64,000 nt of DNA from Arthrobacter sp. RIT-PI-e (GTDB lineage Bacteria > Actinomycetota > Actinomycetes > Actinomycetales > Micrococcaceae). Below the pieces are notes generated by a model. It was not told the origin of the DNA, ran no database searches, and was given only the letters and a program-made list of their open reading frames with translations. The position numbers and the translations under genes are program-made. The number at the start of each line of letters is the position of its first letter. Within the stretch, counting starts at the first letter, position 1. Positions 1-9,798 of this stretch are shown here, in pieces. Location of the stretch: assembly GCF_001187915.1 (NCBI RefSeq), contig NZ_LGIU01000081.1, positions 1 through 64,000 on the forward strand. Direction: 5' to 3'.

Positions 1-253
1 CCAGCACCGACTGCACGGTGCGGAAACCGAGCACCGCGAGGGACACGACGGCGACGACGCGGCCCGTGGTGCCCTCGGTGACGGCGTCGATCAGCAGCCC
101 CAGCAGCAGCGGACCCGCCAGGCCGGCGATCGCCGAACCCACGTAGAGCGCGATCACCACGCCGAGACCGCGCCGGTGGTGCCGGATCAGGCGCGTGGCC
201 TCGGCCCGCACCGCCCGCGGGCTCGCCACGGGGAGGGTACTCGTACTACTCAC
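1..253 (-). CDS. ABC transporter, transmembrane half (partial)
   Basis: Only the first 84 codons are in the window; the gene runs off the left edge. The GTG start at 253 overlaps the stop of the upstream ABC half-transporter (TAG at 246-248), so the two are translationally coupled. The visible part starts with a basic cytoplasmic stretch (about residues 1-33) followed by two hydrophobic segments with the motif GPLLLGLLIDAVTEG, typical of the first helices of an exporter-type (type IV) ABC membrane domain. By context it is probably the partner subunit of a heterodimeric ABC exporter and should carry its own ATPase domain beyond the edge. Substrate unknown. Confidence 0.75.
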   Translation of the reverse strand, partial: MSSTSTLPVASPRAVRAEATRLIRHHRRGLGVVIALYVGSAIAGLAGPLLLGLLIDAVTEGTTGRVVAVVSLAVLGFRTVQSVL

Positions 254-2001
254 TGCGGATCACCACGTTCCGGTAGGCGGGATTCTCGGCCATCAGGTCC
301 TGGTGGCTGCCGGAGGCGGTCACGCGCCCGTCCTCCATCAGCACCACCCGGTCCATCACCCGCAGGACCAGGGGGCTGGCGGTGACGACGACGGTGGTGC
401 GCCCCTCGCGACGACGGGCCCCCGCGAGGCGGTCGGCGATGCGCTGCTCGGTGTGCGCGTCCACCGCGCTGGTCGGTTCGATCAGCACCAGGTTCTCGGC
501 GTCGGTGAGGTACGCGCGGGCGAGCACCAGGCGTTGACGCTGACCGCCGGAGAAGCCGCGGCCGCGTTCGGTGACCTCGTGGTCGAGCCCGTCCTCGAGG
601 CCGTCCAGGATGTCCAGGGCGCTCGTGGCCTCGAGCGCCGCGAGGATCGCGGCGTCGTCGTGCCGGGACCGGGGGTCCAGCTGGCGGCGGGGGGAGCCGC
701 CGAACAGCTGCGGGCTCGCCTCGCTGACCACGATGCGCGAGCGGATGGCGGCGAGCGGCGCGTGCCGGAGCTCGGCGGAACCCCCGCGGGCCGCCCCCCC
801 GGCGGGGCGGCGTCCCCGGGCGGCCCGGGCGCGGGGCCGCCCCCGCCGATTCCGCCGGTTCACGCGAGACGACGGCGGTGAGCAGTCCCGGTTCCACGAC
901 GAGGCCCGGGCGCGCGTCCATCAGCGCCGATCCGGCGGATGGGGCGGCCACGGGCGTGCTGCTCTCGGTGACCCCGGGCTCCACGGACAGCACGGCGATG
1001 ATCTTCCGCGCGCCGACGTGGGCGCGGATGAAGCGGGCCACGGAATCGGCGGCCGTGCGGATCGGGGTCATGAGGAAGATGGAGAACCCGAACAGGGCCA
1101 CGAGGTCGCCGGGACTGATCTCGCCGGAGAGCACGAGGATGGCACCCACCCAGGTGAACACCACGCTGAAGGCTCCGGCGACGAACACCTGGGACGCCTC
1201 GAGATCGGCCAGTGACCGGGCCACGCGGATGCCCGAGTCCCGGGTCTCCGCGGACTTGGCACGGTAGCGGTCCACGAAGATGTGCTCACCGCCGATGCCG
1301 CGCAGCACACGCAGCCCGGCCACGGTGTCCGCACCCACCGCCGTCATCCGCCCGGACGCCTCGCGCTGCTCGCGCTGGCGCGCCTGCAGGGGACGCACCA
1401 CGAACAGCAGGAGCGCGCAGCACGCCGGGACGCCGAGGAGCACCACGAGACCCAGCAGGGACGAGGTCCGCCAGATCAGTGCGGTGACCACGAGCCACGC
1501 GGCCACGGCGCCCGCGAGCCGGGTGAGCACCTCGTAGACCTCCCCGAGCCGGAACGCGTCCGAGGCGGCCGTGGACACCACCTCGCCCGTGGAGAGCGCG
1601 GAGGGCAGGGCGTCACCGGTGCGGCTGATCTTGTGCCCCACGATCCGCACCGAGCGGAAGGCGCCCTGCATCCAGTTGCTGACCCCGGCACGGTGCGCGG
1701 CGACGTCGGACACGGCCTGCACCCCCATGAGGCCCAGCAGTGCCGCCGCCCACCAGGCGATGGCGCGGACGTTCCCGGCGATCACGCCGTCGTCGATCGC
1801 CCGCCCGAGGACGAAGGGCATCACCGCCTGGGACGCCATCCAGAGGGTGCCGAAGAACATGCCGGCGGCGAGTGTGGCCTTCTGCTGCCGGCCGAGCCAG
1901 AGCAGATAGCGGGTGGGGGAGCGCAGATCCGGGGAACCGGTCACGGGATAGGGGAAGGGACGCACGAGCACCAAGCCTAGACGTGATCCCGGCCGAGTCA
2001 T
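246..2001 (-). pseudogene. ABC exporter half-transporter with degenerate ATP site, frameshifted
   Basis: The N-terminal membrane domain (about 2001 to 900) is in one frame: six hydrophobic segments including FFGTLWMASQAVMPFVLG and a FSIFLMTPIRTAADSV end. The C-terminal ATPase half continues from about 790 to the stop at 246 in a different frame: signature GRGFSGGQRQRLVLARAYL, D-loop SAVDAHTE. The switch falls in a G/C-only stretch at about 780-860, so a consensus error is as likely as a true mutation. The Walker A region reads VSREPAESA, with no GxxGxGKS, and Walker B reads LVLIEPTSAVD, with Ile at the usual Asp. From memory, actinobacterial homologues share this pattern, which marks the degenerate half of a heterodimer. 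The start is uncertain: ATG at 2001 was chosen, and no strong Shine-Dalgarno is seen. Confidence 0.7.
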
Positions 2002-2097
2002 AGAGGTTTGCCAATCGCTTTTCCACGTCCTGTCCCGGTCCTCCGCCGTCGGCGTAGCCATTCGTTGTTCTACAGAGGCACGAAGTACCGTTGAGGG

Positions 2098-2992
2098 GTG
2101 TTGAAGACCGCCCTGAAGCCTCGCTGGATCCTCATGCTGATCCTCGCCATGGCGATCGCCGCGGTCTTCGTGCTCCTGAGCCAGTGGCAGTTCTCGTCCT
2201 CGCGGGATGCGCCCCCTCCCGCCCCCAGCGACACCGAGGCGGTCCGTCCGCTCACGGACGTGCTGGAGCCGCAAACCCCGCTCTTCGCCTCCGTGGCGGA
2301 CCAGATGGTCTCCTTCGACGCCGAGTTCGTACCCGGCACGCGGGTGCTCGTCCAGGACCGCCTGCTCGACGACCGCGACGGCCTCTGGGTGGTGCAGGCC
2401 GCTGACGTCGCGGCATCCGGACCGGACGGCGGCAGCGTGATCCCCGTGGTGCTCGGGTGGGTGCCGGACGCCGGGCAGCTCAGCGCCGTCCCGGAGCAGC
2501 AGGGTGCTGCCACGGTGGAGGGGCGGCTCATCCCGCCCGAAGCTCCCCGGGTCCAGCAGCCCGTCGAGGGGGAGATCCCCGCGATGTCCACGGCCGAGCT
2601 CACCAATCTGTGGGACCTGCCCTCCTACGCGGCGTTCGTGGTGGCCACGGACATCGCAGCCGACGACGGCGCCGCGATCGCCTTCACCGCCGGCATGGAG
2701 CAGGTGGTGGTGGGACCACAGCCGCAGGAGACGCCCGTCAACTGGCTCAACATCTTTTACGCGATCGAATGGGTGGTCTTCGCCGGCTTCGCCTTCTTCC
2801 TCTGGTGGCGCCTCGTCGCGGACGATCACCGCCGCACCCTCGAGGACGAGGCGGACGCGGCGGAGGACGACGACGGGACCGGTGCCGCCGATCCCATGAC
2901 CACCCGTCCGCCGACCACCGAGGCGACCACGACCGTCCCCGTCGGGGCGTCCGCCGCCCCGCGACCAGCCGAGAACGAAAGCCGTACCCACC
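2098..2992 (+). CDS. SURF1-family protein (cytochrome oxidase assembly factor)
   Basis: SURF1 proteins help assemble haem a into cytochrome c oxidase in the membrane. The product starts with a transmembrane helix (about residues 8-28) followed by WQFSSSR, where SURF1 has its GxWQ/RR-type motif. It has a periplasmic domain containing VLVQDRLLDDRDGLWVV and VVLGWVPDAG and a second helix near residues 215-240. GTG at 2098 follows GAGGGG. The frame has no stop before the next gene and stays open to 3603, straight through DUF3817. SURF1-like sequence ends well before 2990, so I set the end there and suspect a lost stop or one-base deletion near the acidic tail. SURF1 beside DUF3817 and guaA is usual in Micrococcaceae. 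Confidence 0.7.
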
Positions 2993-3541
2993 GTGACTCA
3001 GCCGACCGTCGATCCCACCTCCGGCACCCCCCGGACCGCCGCCACCCCCCGGACCGCCGCCACCGCGAACGGTCGCACCCCGACCGCGGGCGGGACCCCA
3101 CGCAAGGGCAAGCCCAGGCGGCGGTTCGGTGGAACGCACGCGCAGATCCGTTCGGCCCTCTCCTTCTACAAGGTCCTCGCGTACATCACCGGCGTGATGC
3201 TGCTGCTCGTGGTGGTGGAGATGGTGGCCAAGTACGGCTACGGCACCGAGATCGTGGCCGGTGGCGGGGCTGCACTGCAGTTCCTCCCCGAGACGGTCGC
3301 GGAGACGGCCGGGGGCTTCAACCTCTCCACGGCGGTGCTGATCGCCCACGGCTGGCTCTACGTGGTGTACCTGATCGCCGATTTCCGGCTCTGGCAGATC
3401 ATGCGCTGGCCCTTCGGGCGCTTCGTCCTGATCGCACTCGGCGGAGTGGTGCCGCTGCTCTCCTTCTTCGTCGAGAAGCGCGTGCACCGCCAGGCCGAGC
3501 AGGAGCTCGCGGCGCATCCCGAGGCCGCACCCCGCTACTGA
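2993..3541 (+). CDS. DUF3817 integral membrane protein
   Basis: A 182-residue product. The first about 50 residues are Pro/Thr/Ala/Arg-rich and contain a tandem TPRTAA repeat encoded by an 18-bp duplication near 3026-3061, probably disordered cytoplasmic tail. The rest is a DUF3817 domain with three hydrophobic segments, beginning SALSFYKVLAYITGVMLLLV, with an intervening GGFNLSTAVLIAHGWLYVVY, and ending ALGGVVPLLSFFVEKRVH. Function is unknown; actinobacterial members sit next to guaA and SURF1, as here. The GTG start is at the expected SURF1/DUF3817 junction. Stop at 3541, 65 bp before guaA. Confidence 0.85.
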   Translation: MTQPTVDPTSGTPRTAATPRTAATANGRTPTAGGTPRKGKPRRRFGGTHAQIRSALSFYKVLAYITGVMLLLVVVEMVAKYGYGTEIVAGGGAALQFLPETVAETAGGFNLSTAVLIAHGWLYVVYLIADFRLWQIMRWPFGRFVLIALGGVVPLLSFFVEKRVHRQAEQELAAHPEAAPRY

Positions 3542-3606
3542 CCGGCATCGTGCACGGCACCGTACGCAGTGTGCGGGGCGGGTTCCGTGCAGACTATTGT
3601 TGACGC

Positions 3607-5193
3607 GTGACTACCCCAGAGAACGGCTCCGAACACCGTCCTGTGCTCGTCGTGGACTACGGAGCGCAGTACGCCCAGCTGATCGCCCGCCGCGTACGCG
3701 AGGCGGACGTCTACTCGGAGATCGTGCCGCACACGCTCAGTGCGCAGGAGATCCTCGCGAAGAACCCGCAGGCCATCATCCTCTCCGGCGGACCCTCGAG
3801 CGTCTACGCCGAGGGAGCACCCACGGTGGAGCCCGCCCTGTTCGACGCCGGTGTGCCCGTGCTCGGCATCTGCTACGGCTTCCAGGCCATGGCCTCCGCG
3901 CTCGGCGGCACCGTGGCGAAGACCGGGCTGCGTGAGTACGGCGCCACGGACGTGCGGTCCGACGGCGAGTCACGGTCCATCCTGGACGGCGTCCCCGGCG
4001 AGCAGAACGCCTGGATGAGCCACGGCGACAGCGTGCAGGCCGCGCCCGAGGGCTTCGAGGTGCTCGCCAGCACGGCCGGCGCCCCGGTGGCTGCCTTCGC
4101 CCATGAGGGCAGGAGCCTCTACGGCGTGCAGTGGCACCCCGAGGTCAAGCACTCCCGGCACGGTCAGCGGGTCATCGAGAACTTCCTGTTCAAGGGGGCG
4201 CGAATCGACCCCAACTGGAGCACGCGCGACATCCTCGAGGAACAGGTGGGGAGGATCCGCGAGCAGATCGGCGACGCACGCGTGATCTGCGGACTCTCCG
4301 GCGGCGTGGACTCCGCCGTCGCCGCGGCGCTCGTGCAGCGTGCGGTGGGGGACCAGCTCACCTGCGTCTTCGTGGACCACGGGCTCCTCCGCGAGGGCGA
4401 GGCCGAGCAGGTGGAACGGGACTTCGTCGCGGCCACCGGCGTGAAGCTGTACGTGGCCAACGAGCAGAAGCGCTTCCTGGACGCGCTCGCGGGTGTGTCC
4501 GACCCGGAGACCAAGCGCAAGATCATCGGCCGGGAGTTCATCCGGGCCTTCGAGGAGGCCGAGCGCGCGATCGTCCGCGAGGCGGCCGCGGACGGCGAGC
4601 CCATCCGCTTCCTGGTCCAGGGCACGCTCTACCCCGACGTCGTCGAGTCCGGTGGCGGCGAGGGCGCCGCGAACATCAAGAGCCACCACAACGTGGGCGG
4701 ACTACCGGAGGACCTCCAGTTCGAACTCGTGGAACCGCTGCGCGCCCTGTTCAAGGACGAGGTGCGGGCGGTCGGTGCCCAGCTGGGGCTGCCGGCCGAG
4801 ATCGTGGGGCGCCAGCCCTTCCCCGGGCCGGGTCTCGGGATCAGGATCGTCGGTGAGGTCACCCACGAGCGTCTCGAACTGCTGCGGAAGGCGGACGCCA
4901 TCGCGCGCGCCGAGCTCACCGCGGCGGGGCTGGACAACGAGGTGTGGCAGATGCCGGTGGTGCTCCTCGCCGATGTGCGGAGCGTCGGTGTGCAGGGCGA
5001 CGGTCGCACGTACGGCCACCCCATCGTGTTGCGCCCGGTCTCCAGCGAGGACGCGATGACGGCGGACTGGTCACGTCTGCCGTACGATCTCCTGGCCCGG
5101 ATCTCGAACCGGATCACCAACGAGGTGGACGGCGTCAACCGTGTGGTGCTCGACGTCACGAGCAAGCCGCCGGGCACCATCGAATGGGAGTAG
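3607..5193 (+). CDS. guaA: GMP synthase (glutamine-hydrolysing)
   Basis: Converts XMP to GMP using ATP and glutamine, the last step of guanine nucleotide synthesis in the cytosol. The 528-residue length is normal. The class I glutamine amidotransferase domain comes first: nucleophile Cys89 in GICYGFQAM, and His177 and Glu179 in WHPEV. The ATP-pyrophosphatase P-loop follows (SGGVDS, residues 231-236). The C-terminal dimerisation domain begins at about residue 400 with [11 protein letters not shown] and ends KPPGTIEWE, the family's usual terminus. The GTG start at 3607 puts the amidotransferase fold ([12 protein letters not shown]) about 14 residues in. No oddities. Confidence 0.97.
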   Translation: MTTPENGSEHRPVLVVDYGAQYAQLIARRVREADVYSEIVPHTLSAQEILAKNPQAIILSGGPSSVYAEGAPTVEPALFDAGVPVLGICYGFQAMASALGGTVAKTGLREYGATDVRSDGESRSILDGVPGEQNAWMSHGDSVQAAPEGFEVLASTAGAPVAAFAHEGRSLYGVQWHPEVKHSRHGQRVIENFLFKGARIDPNWSTRDILEEQVGRIREQIGDARVICGLSGGVDSAVAAALVQRAVGDQLTCVFVDHGLLREGEAEQVERDFVAATGVKLYVANEQKRFLDALAGVSDPETKRKIIGREFIRAFEEAERAIVREAAADGEPIRFLVQGTLYPDVVESGGGEGAANIKSHHNVGGLPEDLQFELVEPLRALFKDEVRAVGAQLGLPAEIVGRQPFPGPGLGIRIVGEVTHERLELLRKADAIARAELTAAGLDNEVWQMPVVLLADVRSVGVQGDGRTYGHPIVLRPVSSEDAMTADWSRLPYDLLARISNRITNEVDGVNRVVLDVTSKPPGTIEWE

Positions 5194-5286
5194 CCGCATC
5201 CGGGAGGGGGACCACCCCACCCGGGTCCGGCCCGGGCCGCGTTGCTATCCGCGGGGCCCGTTCGCTAGTCGGATAGCTTGGAAGAC

Positions 5287-8200
5287 ATGCCAATCTGGTC
5301 GAGATCAGCACGTGACAATGCAGGGAAGAAGGCTGTGGTGCCGGAGCAGGATCCTCGGGACGAGGCAGAGGCACCGGCGGACCGACCCCAGGACGCCGCG
5401 GGCGCGCCGGAGCAGCCGGAACCCGTGATACCCGGACCGTTGCCACAGGAGCCCTCCGACGACGGCGCCTCGCCGGGATCCGTGCAGCAGGAGCCGGGTG
5501 AGGAGCAGCCGGTGCAGTCCGAGGGCGATCCGGAGACCGCCGTCCCGCCTGCCGCCGACCCAGGTGCGGGCGACCGGTCTGCCGCGGACCCGGAGGTCAC
5601 CGACCGGTCCGCCGCCGACCCGGGTGCCGCCGACCCGGGTGCCGCCGACCCGTCGGCGCAGGACCTCGCGTCCTGGCTCGATGCCCTGGGTCCGCAGGTC
5701 AGCGGTGACACGCTCCTGCACTTCCGTCCGTCCGCGGGCACCAGCATCGACCTGACGCAGGCCCACCCCTCCGGTCTGGCGCAGATGATGGCGGGACGCC
5801 GCACCCGGCTCTCCACGCTGCTGCGCGACCCCGTCCAGTACAGCGCGGCCAAGGCCGCCGCGCGTGCCCTGCGCGCCAAGATCTTCGAACTCGGCACCGA
5901 GCGCGGGATCGACGTCGGATACCTCGCCGCGGGTACGGCGAGCTGGCGGGTCCAGGACGCCTCGGGCCGCTCCGAGACGCTGAACGCCCCCGTGCTCCTC
6001 ACCGCGGTGTCCCTCACGGTGCATGCCTCGCAGGACGACTACGAACTGCAGATCACGGAGCAGGCCCGGATGAACCCGGCCCTGGTCCGCCACCTGCGTG
6101 ACTGGCAGGGGCTCGACCTCGACCCGCAGGCCGTCGCCCGTCTGGCCTACGGCACGGCGCGCTTTGACCCGCACCCCGTGCTGGAGCGCGTGCGCCTGCT
6201 GAGCGAGGGTGTGCGCGGCATGTCCGTGGAGCACCGGATCCTCGTGGCAACCTTCGCCGACCTCGCCGGGGTCAAGGGTGATCCTGCGCTGCAGGCTGAC
6301 CACCCGGTCCTCGCCGCGCTGCTGGGTGCCGCGAGGGGTGACGACGACGCCGCCTCGGCCCTGGCGTCCGCGGAACAGGGCCTGGGCTTCCCGCACCCGG
6401 ACGAGCGCGATCCCGCGGAGGAGCTGCTGGTCCTCGATGCCGACCGCGCGCAGCAGGACGTCCTCGACCTCGCCTCGGCCGGGGTGAGCCTGGTGGTGGC
6501 CACCCCACCCGGGACGGGGCAGACGCAGACCGCACTCAACGTGGCCGTGCGTGCCGCGGCCGCAGGACGCCGTGTGGTGGTGGCCGCCGAGCGCCGCGGG
6601 ACCCTCAACGAGTTCGTCCAGGACCTCGACGGCGTGGACCTCGGCTCCCTCGTGCTGCAGCTCGGGAGCCGGTCCGGGCCGGCGCAGCTCCGCGAGGCCG
6701 TGATCCGCGCCCTGGTCCGGAACGAGAAGGCGGTGGAACCGCAGCTCGAGAAGCTCCACGACACGCTGACCGGCAACCGGTACCAGCTCCTGGAGCACGT
6801 GCGGAGTCTGCACGACGTCCGCAGCCGGTGGGGGTGCTCCCCCTACCAGGCGATGCAGTCCCTCGCGGGACTCACCGCGCTCGACCCCGCGCCGTCCACG
6901 ACGGTCCGGTTGAAGCGCAGTGTGCTCGACTCGATCGCCGATCGGCGCGAACTCACCGAGCGGCTCCGGCGTACCGCGGACCTGGGGAGTTTCACCGAGG
7001 CCTCCACGTGGAGCCCCTGGTACGGGGCCCAGCTGCTCAACCGGAAGGAGACCGAGCACGCGCACACGCTGACGGAGCAGCTCTCCACGGAGATCCCGGC
7101 ACTCCGGGGCGAGGTGCGGGGCGTCGCCGAGCACGCGGAGATCGCCCTCGGCGGCACCTTCCGGGAATGGGGGGAGCAGCTCGAACTCCTCGTGGCCGTG
7201 CGCGGGAGCCTCGACAAGTTCACGGCGGACATCTTCGACCGCCCCGTCACCGATCTCATCTCGGCCACCGCCCCGTCCTCCTGGCGGAAGGAACGGGACA
7301 TCGAGATGAGTTCCATGACGAGATCCAGGCTGCGGCGCGTGGCCAAGGAGTACATCCGGCCCGGCGTGCACATCGCCGATCTCCACACCTCCCTGCTCGA
7401 GGTGCAGCAGCAGCGCACCCGCTGGAGCCAGTACGCACTCACGGAGCGGCACCCGTCCGTCCCCACGGGTCTCGCGGAGATCCGCACCTCCTACCGTGAC
7501 GTGGAGATCCGGCTGGACGAGCTGACCGGTCTCCTGCGCACCACGCGCAGGCATCCGGATCTCGGCGCGCTGCCCCTCGACGACCTCGAGGCCCTCCTGA
7601 CGGATCTCGCCGCGGACAGGGAGACCCTGGAGACCCTGCCGGAGCGCACCCTGCTGATGGACGAGATGCGTGAGCAGGGACTCGGCGAGCTCCTGGACGA
7701 CCTCGCGGCCCGTGAGATCACGGCGGAGCGCGTGGGCGACGAACTGGAACTCGCCTGGTGGCAGTCCGCGCTCGAGGCCATGATCAGCGGCGACGACTAC
7801 CTCGCGATGTCCGACGGCGACAGTCTCCGCACGCTCGAGTCGGAGTTCCGTGCCGCCGACGACGCGCACATCGCCTCCGGCCCCGCCCGCATCCGGTGGG
7901 CCCTGGCCGAGCAGTGGCGCGCCGCGGTGGACAGTCACCCCGAGGACGCGGAACTGCTCCGCGAGGAGTTGAGAGCGGGCTCCCTGACGCTCGGGACCTT
8001 CTCCCGGCTGCACCCCGCGCTGACCTCCGCGTTGCTGCCCGTCTGGGCGGTCAGCCCGCTCACCGTCCGCGGGACCGTCCCGGACCACCAGCGGTTCGAC
8101 ACCGCGGTGATCCTCGACGGCGAGTCGATGTCGCTGCAGAGCGCGGTGCCGTGCATCGCCCGGTCCACGCAGGTGATCGTGTTCGGCGACGACCGCCTGG

Positions 8201-9354
8201 CGGCGCCCACCCGTTTCAGCATCGAGGTGCAGTCGGCCGACCGCGCCTCCACCCTGGAGGCCCCGCCGAGCGCCTTCGACTCGCTGCGCCGGATCCTCCC
8301 GGTACGCGGTCTCACGGAGATCTACCGGGCAGTGGACCGCAGCCTCGACACCTACCTGGGCGACTCGTTCTACGACGGCAAGCTCTCCCGCCTCCCGCAG
8401 GCCTCCGAGGTGACCGGGGAGGGCCGAGGTCTCGTGGTGGAGTACCTGCCGAACGGCACCGGGATGCCCAGTTCGGAGCACGAGGGTGTGGAGAGCGTGG
8501 ACGTCGAGGTCAAGCGCGTGGTCGAACTGGTCTTCGAGCACATCCGACGACGCCCCGGGTCTTCCCTCGCGGTGGTCACGGCGAGTGCACGGCATGCAGC
8601 GCGGGTGGGTGAGGCCATCCGGGTGCAGCTGGGACAGTTCCCGTGGGCGTCGGAGTTCTTCACCCCGGGGCGTGAGGCGTTCCGTGTGGTGCCGGTGGAG
8701 CGGGCCGGTGGGCTGGTGAGGGATCACATCGTGTTCTCCCTCGGGTTCGGGCGGACCCCCCACGGACGCACCCTGCACACGTTCGGGCCGCTGTCCGGTA
8801 GCGACGGGCGGCGTGCCTTCGTGATGGCGATGACCCGCGCACGGAGCCGGCTCCACATCGTGACCTGCGTACAGCCCTCGGACCTGGAGCCCGAGCGACT
8901 CACCGCCGGGGCCGCGGACTTCTTCGAACTGGTCCGGCGTGAGCTGGAGGAGGGCGCACCGGCCGAGGTACCCGTCCCCTCCGGGAACGAGGACCCGTTG
9001 GTGGCGGATCTCGTGGACCGTCTGCGCGAGCTCGGGGCCGAGGTGCAGGACCACTATGCAGGTGTCCTGGACATCGTCGCCGCGAAACCCGTGGGCCGGC
9101 GGGCCGACGGTATGCCGGCAACCGGCACGCACCGCCCTGCCCCGCTGGCCGTCGAGTCCGACGGCACCGCGCGCTACGGGGCGATGTCCGTCCGCGAGCG
9201 GAGCCGCCTCCGCCCCCAGGTGCTCGAGCGCATGGGCTGGCACTACTCGCCGCTGTGGACCATCGAGGTGTTCACCGATCCCGACGGATGTGCTGAGCGC
9301 GCCGCGGCCGTAATCGGACTGCCGGGGCGGGGGGCGCAGGAACAGCGGGGCTGA
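5287..9354 (+). CDS. Large SF1 helicase-like protein with C-terminal Vsr/MTES-1575-type nuclease domain
   Basis: A 1355-residue protein. Residues 1-120 are acidic, Pro/Ala/Asp-rich and repetitive, probably disordered. A P-loop region follows (ATPPGTGQTQTALN). The usual Walker A lysine is Gln412. The Walker B region reads FDTAVILDGESM (Asp944, Glu946) rather than the usual DEAS. Motif VI-like AMTRARSRL is present near residue 1185. The C-terminus has LDIVAAKP, ESDG, then RERSRLRPQVLERMGW and WTIEVFTDP, the layout of the Vsr-like endonuclease domain fused to DNA2/UvrD-like proteins, with Asp and ExD residues kept. I infer a nucleic-acid-binding protein whose ATPase may be impaired. The position after guaA is typical for Micrococcaceae. 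ATG at 5287 was preferred over TTG 5278. Biological role unknown. Confidence 0.75.
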   Translation: MPIWSRSARDNAGKKAVVPEQDPRDEAEAPADRPQDAAGAPEQPEPVIPGPLPQEPSDDGASPGSVQQEPGEEQPVQSEGDPETAVPPAADPGAGDRSAADPEVTDRSAADPGAADPGAADPSAQDLASWLDALGPQVSGDTLLHFRPSAGTSIDLTQAHPSGLAQMMAGRRTRLSTLLRDPVQYSAAKAAARALRAKIFELGTERGIDVGYLAAGTASWRVQDASGRSETLNAPVLLTAVSLTVHASQDDYELQITEQARMNPALVRHLRDWQGLDLDPQAVARLAYGTARFDPHPVLERVRLLSEGVRGMSVEHRILVATFADLAGVKGDPALQADHPVLAALLGAARGDDDAASALASAEQGLGFPHPDERDPAEELLVLDADRAQQDVLDLASAGVSLVVATPPGTGQTQTALNVAVRAAAAGRRVVVAAERRGTLNEFVQDLDGVDLGSLVLQLGSRSGPAQLREAVIRALVRNEKAVEPQLEKLHDTLTGNRYQLLEHVRSLHDVRSRWGCSPYQAMQSLAGLTALDPAPSTTVRLKRSVLDSIADRRELTERLRRTADLGSFTEASTWSPWYGAQLLNRKETEHAHTLTEQLSTEIPALRGEVRGVAEHAEIALGGTFREWGEQLELLVAVRGSLDKFTADIFDRPVTDLISATAPSSWRKERDIEMSSMTRSRLRRVAKEYIRPGVHIADLHTSLLEVQQQRTRWSQYALTERHPSVPTGLAEIRTSYRDVEIRLDELTGLLRTTRRHPDLGALPLDDLEALLTDLAADRETLETLPERTLLMDEMREQGLGELLDDLAAREITAERVGDELELAWWQSALEAMISGDDYLAMSDGDSLRTLESEFRAADDAHIASGPARIRWALAEQWRAAVDSHPEDAELLREELRAGSLTLGTFSRLHPALTSALLPVWAVSPLTVRGTVPDHQRFDTAVILDGESMSLQSAVPCIARSTQVIVFGDDRLAAPTRFSIEVQSADRASTLEAPPSAFDSLRRILPVRGLTEIYRAVDRSLDTYLGDSFYDGKLSRLPQASEVTGEGRGLVVEYLPNGTGMPSSEHEGVESVDVEVKRVVELVFEHIRRRPGSSLAVVTASARHAARVGEAIRVQLGQFPWASEFFTPGREAFRVVPVERAGGLVRDHIVFSLGFGRTPHGRTLHTFGPLSGSDGRRAFVMAMTRARSRLHIVTCVQPSDLEPERLTAGAADFFELVRRELEEGAPAEVPVPSGNEDPLVADLVDRLRELGAEVQDHYAGVLDIVAAKPVGRRADGMPATGTHRPAPLAVESDGTARYGAMSVRERSRLRPQVLERMGWHYSPLWTIEVFTDPDGCAERAAAVIGLPGRGAQEQRG
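5611..5653 (+). repeat. 15-bp tandem coding repeat
   Basis: The unit GCCGCCGACCCGGGT occurs twice in full and a third time for 13 bases, encoding Ala-Ala-Asp-Pro-Gly repeats in the disordered N-terminus of the helicase-like protein. Degenerate relatives of the unit precede it from about 5551. It is in frame, so copy-number change would only alter tail length. Confidence 0.7.
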
Positions 9355-9798
9355 GCGGGCGGGGTCACGGCGGGGGCGGCCGGGAAGCCTCCGGTGGGGC
9401 GGACCCCGGGGGGCGAGCCCCCGGAGGGGACACCCCGCGCCGGACGGGTTCCGGGCGGTCCGGCGGTTCCCGTGCTGGCGGGGGGGGACGAGCCCCGGGC
9501 CCGGGGGGGTCGGCCGAACGACCCCGCCGCCGGGCCCCCCGGCAGCGCCCGCCCCACTGGGGCTGACGCTTCGACGCAGCCGGTGCGCTGACGCTCCGAC
9601 GCAGACTGTGCGACGCAGACTGTGCGGTGCAGACGGTGCGGTGCAGCCGGTGCGCGTGACCGGTCCGCCGGCATCGGCGCGGAGGGAATCGGTCCGGAGG
9701 GATCCGCCCGGCACGACCGTCCGTCCGGATCCAGCCCCTGACGTCGCCGTCGGGCCGCGAGCGGTATGGGGGGCGACGGCTGAGCGCGGCGTGGTCCG
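9355..9798. other. 444-bp gap between convergent genes
   Basis: No credible gene is seen. The first 200 bp are almost pure G/C with long G and C runs (for example 9479-9487), one of the A/T-depleted patches in this window. The second half carries a set of 14-bp repeats (entered separately). Open frames here have no recognisable protein features. Confidence 0.6.
9573..9654 (+). repeat. Short tandem repeat array, 14-bp period
   Basis: Four head-to-tail copies start at 9598, 9612, 9626 and 9640, with a fifth at 9573. Copies read GACGCAGACTGTGCG (twice), GGTGCAGACGGTGCG, GGTGCAGCCGGTGCG and GACGCAGCCGGTGCG. All keep GCAG-N3-GTGCG. The array is non-coding and lies between convergent genes. It is too short and has no spacers, so it is not CRISPR. 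Binding site or slippage product cannot be told apart. Confidence 0.75.

Noticed and set aside
2457-2996. Plus-strand frame ending at a TGA just at the DUF3817 start
   Set aside because: It has the stop expected for SURF1, but upstream codons are Arg/Pro-rich noise; only a frameshift model would join it to SURF1.
9573-9654. CRISPR array
   Set aside because: Repeats are 14 bp and directly adjoining, no spacers, no cas genes in the window.
5305-9714. A 1469-codon open frame on the minus strand opposite the helicase-like gene
   Set aside because: Long antisense frames are normal where codons end in G/C; the sequence is low-complexity with no domain order, and the plus strand has clear motifs.
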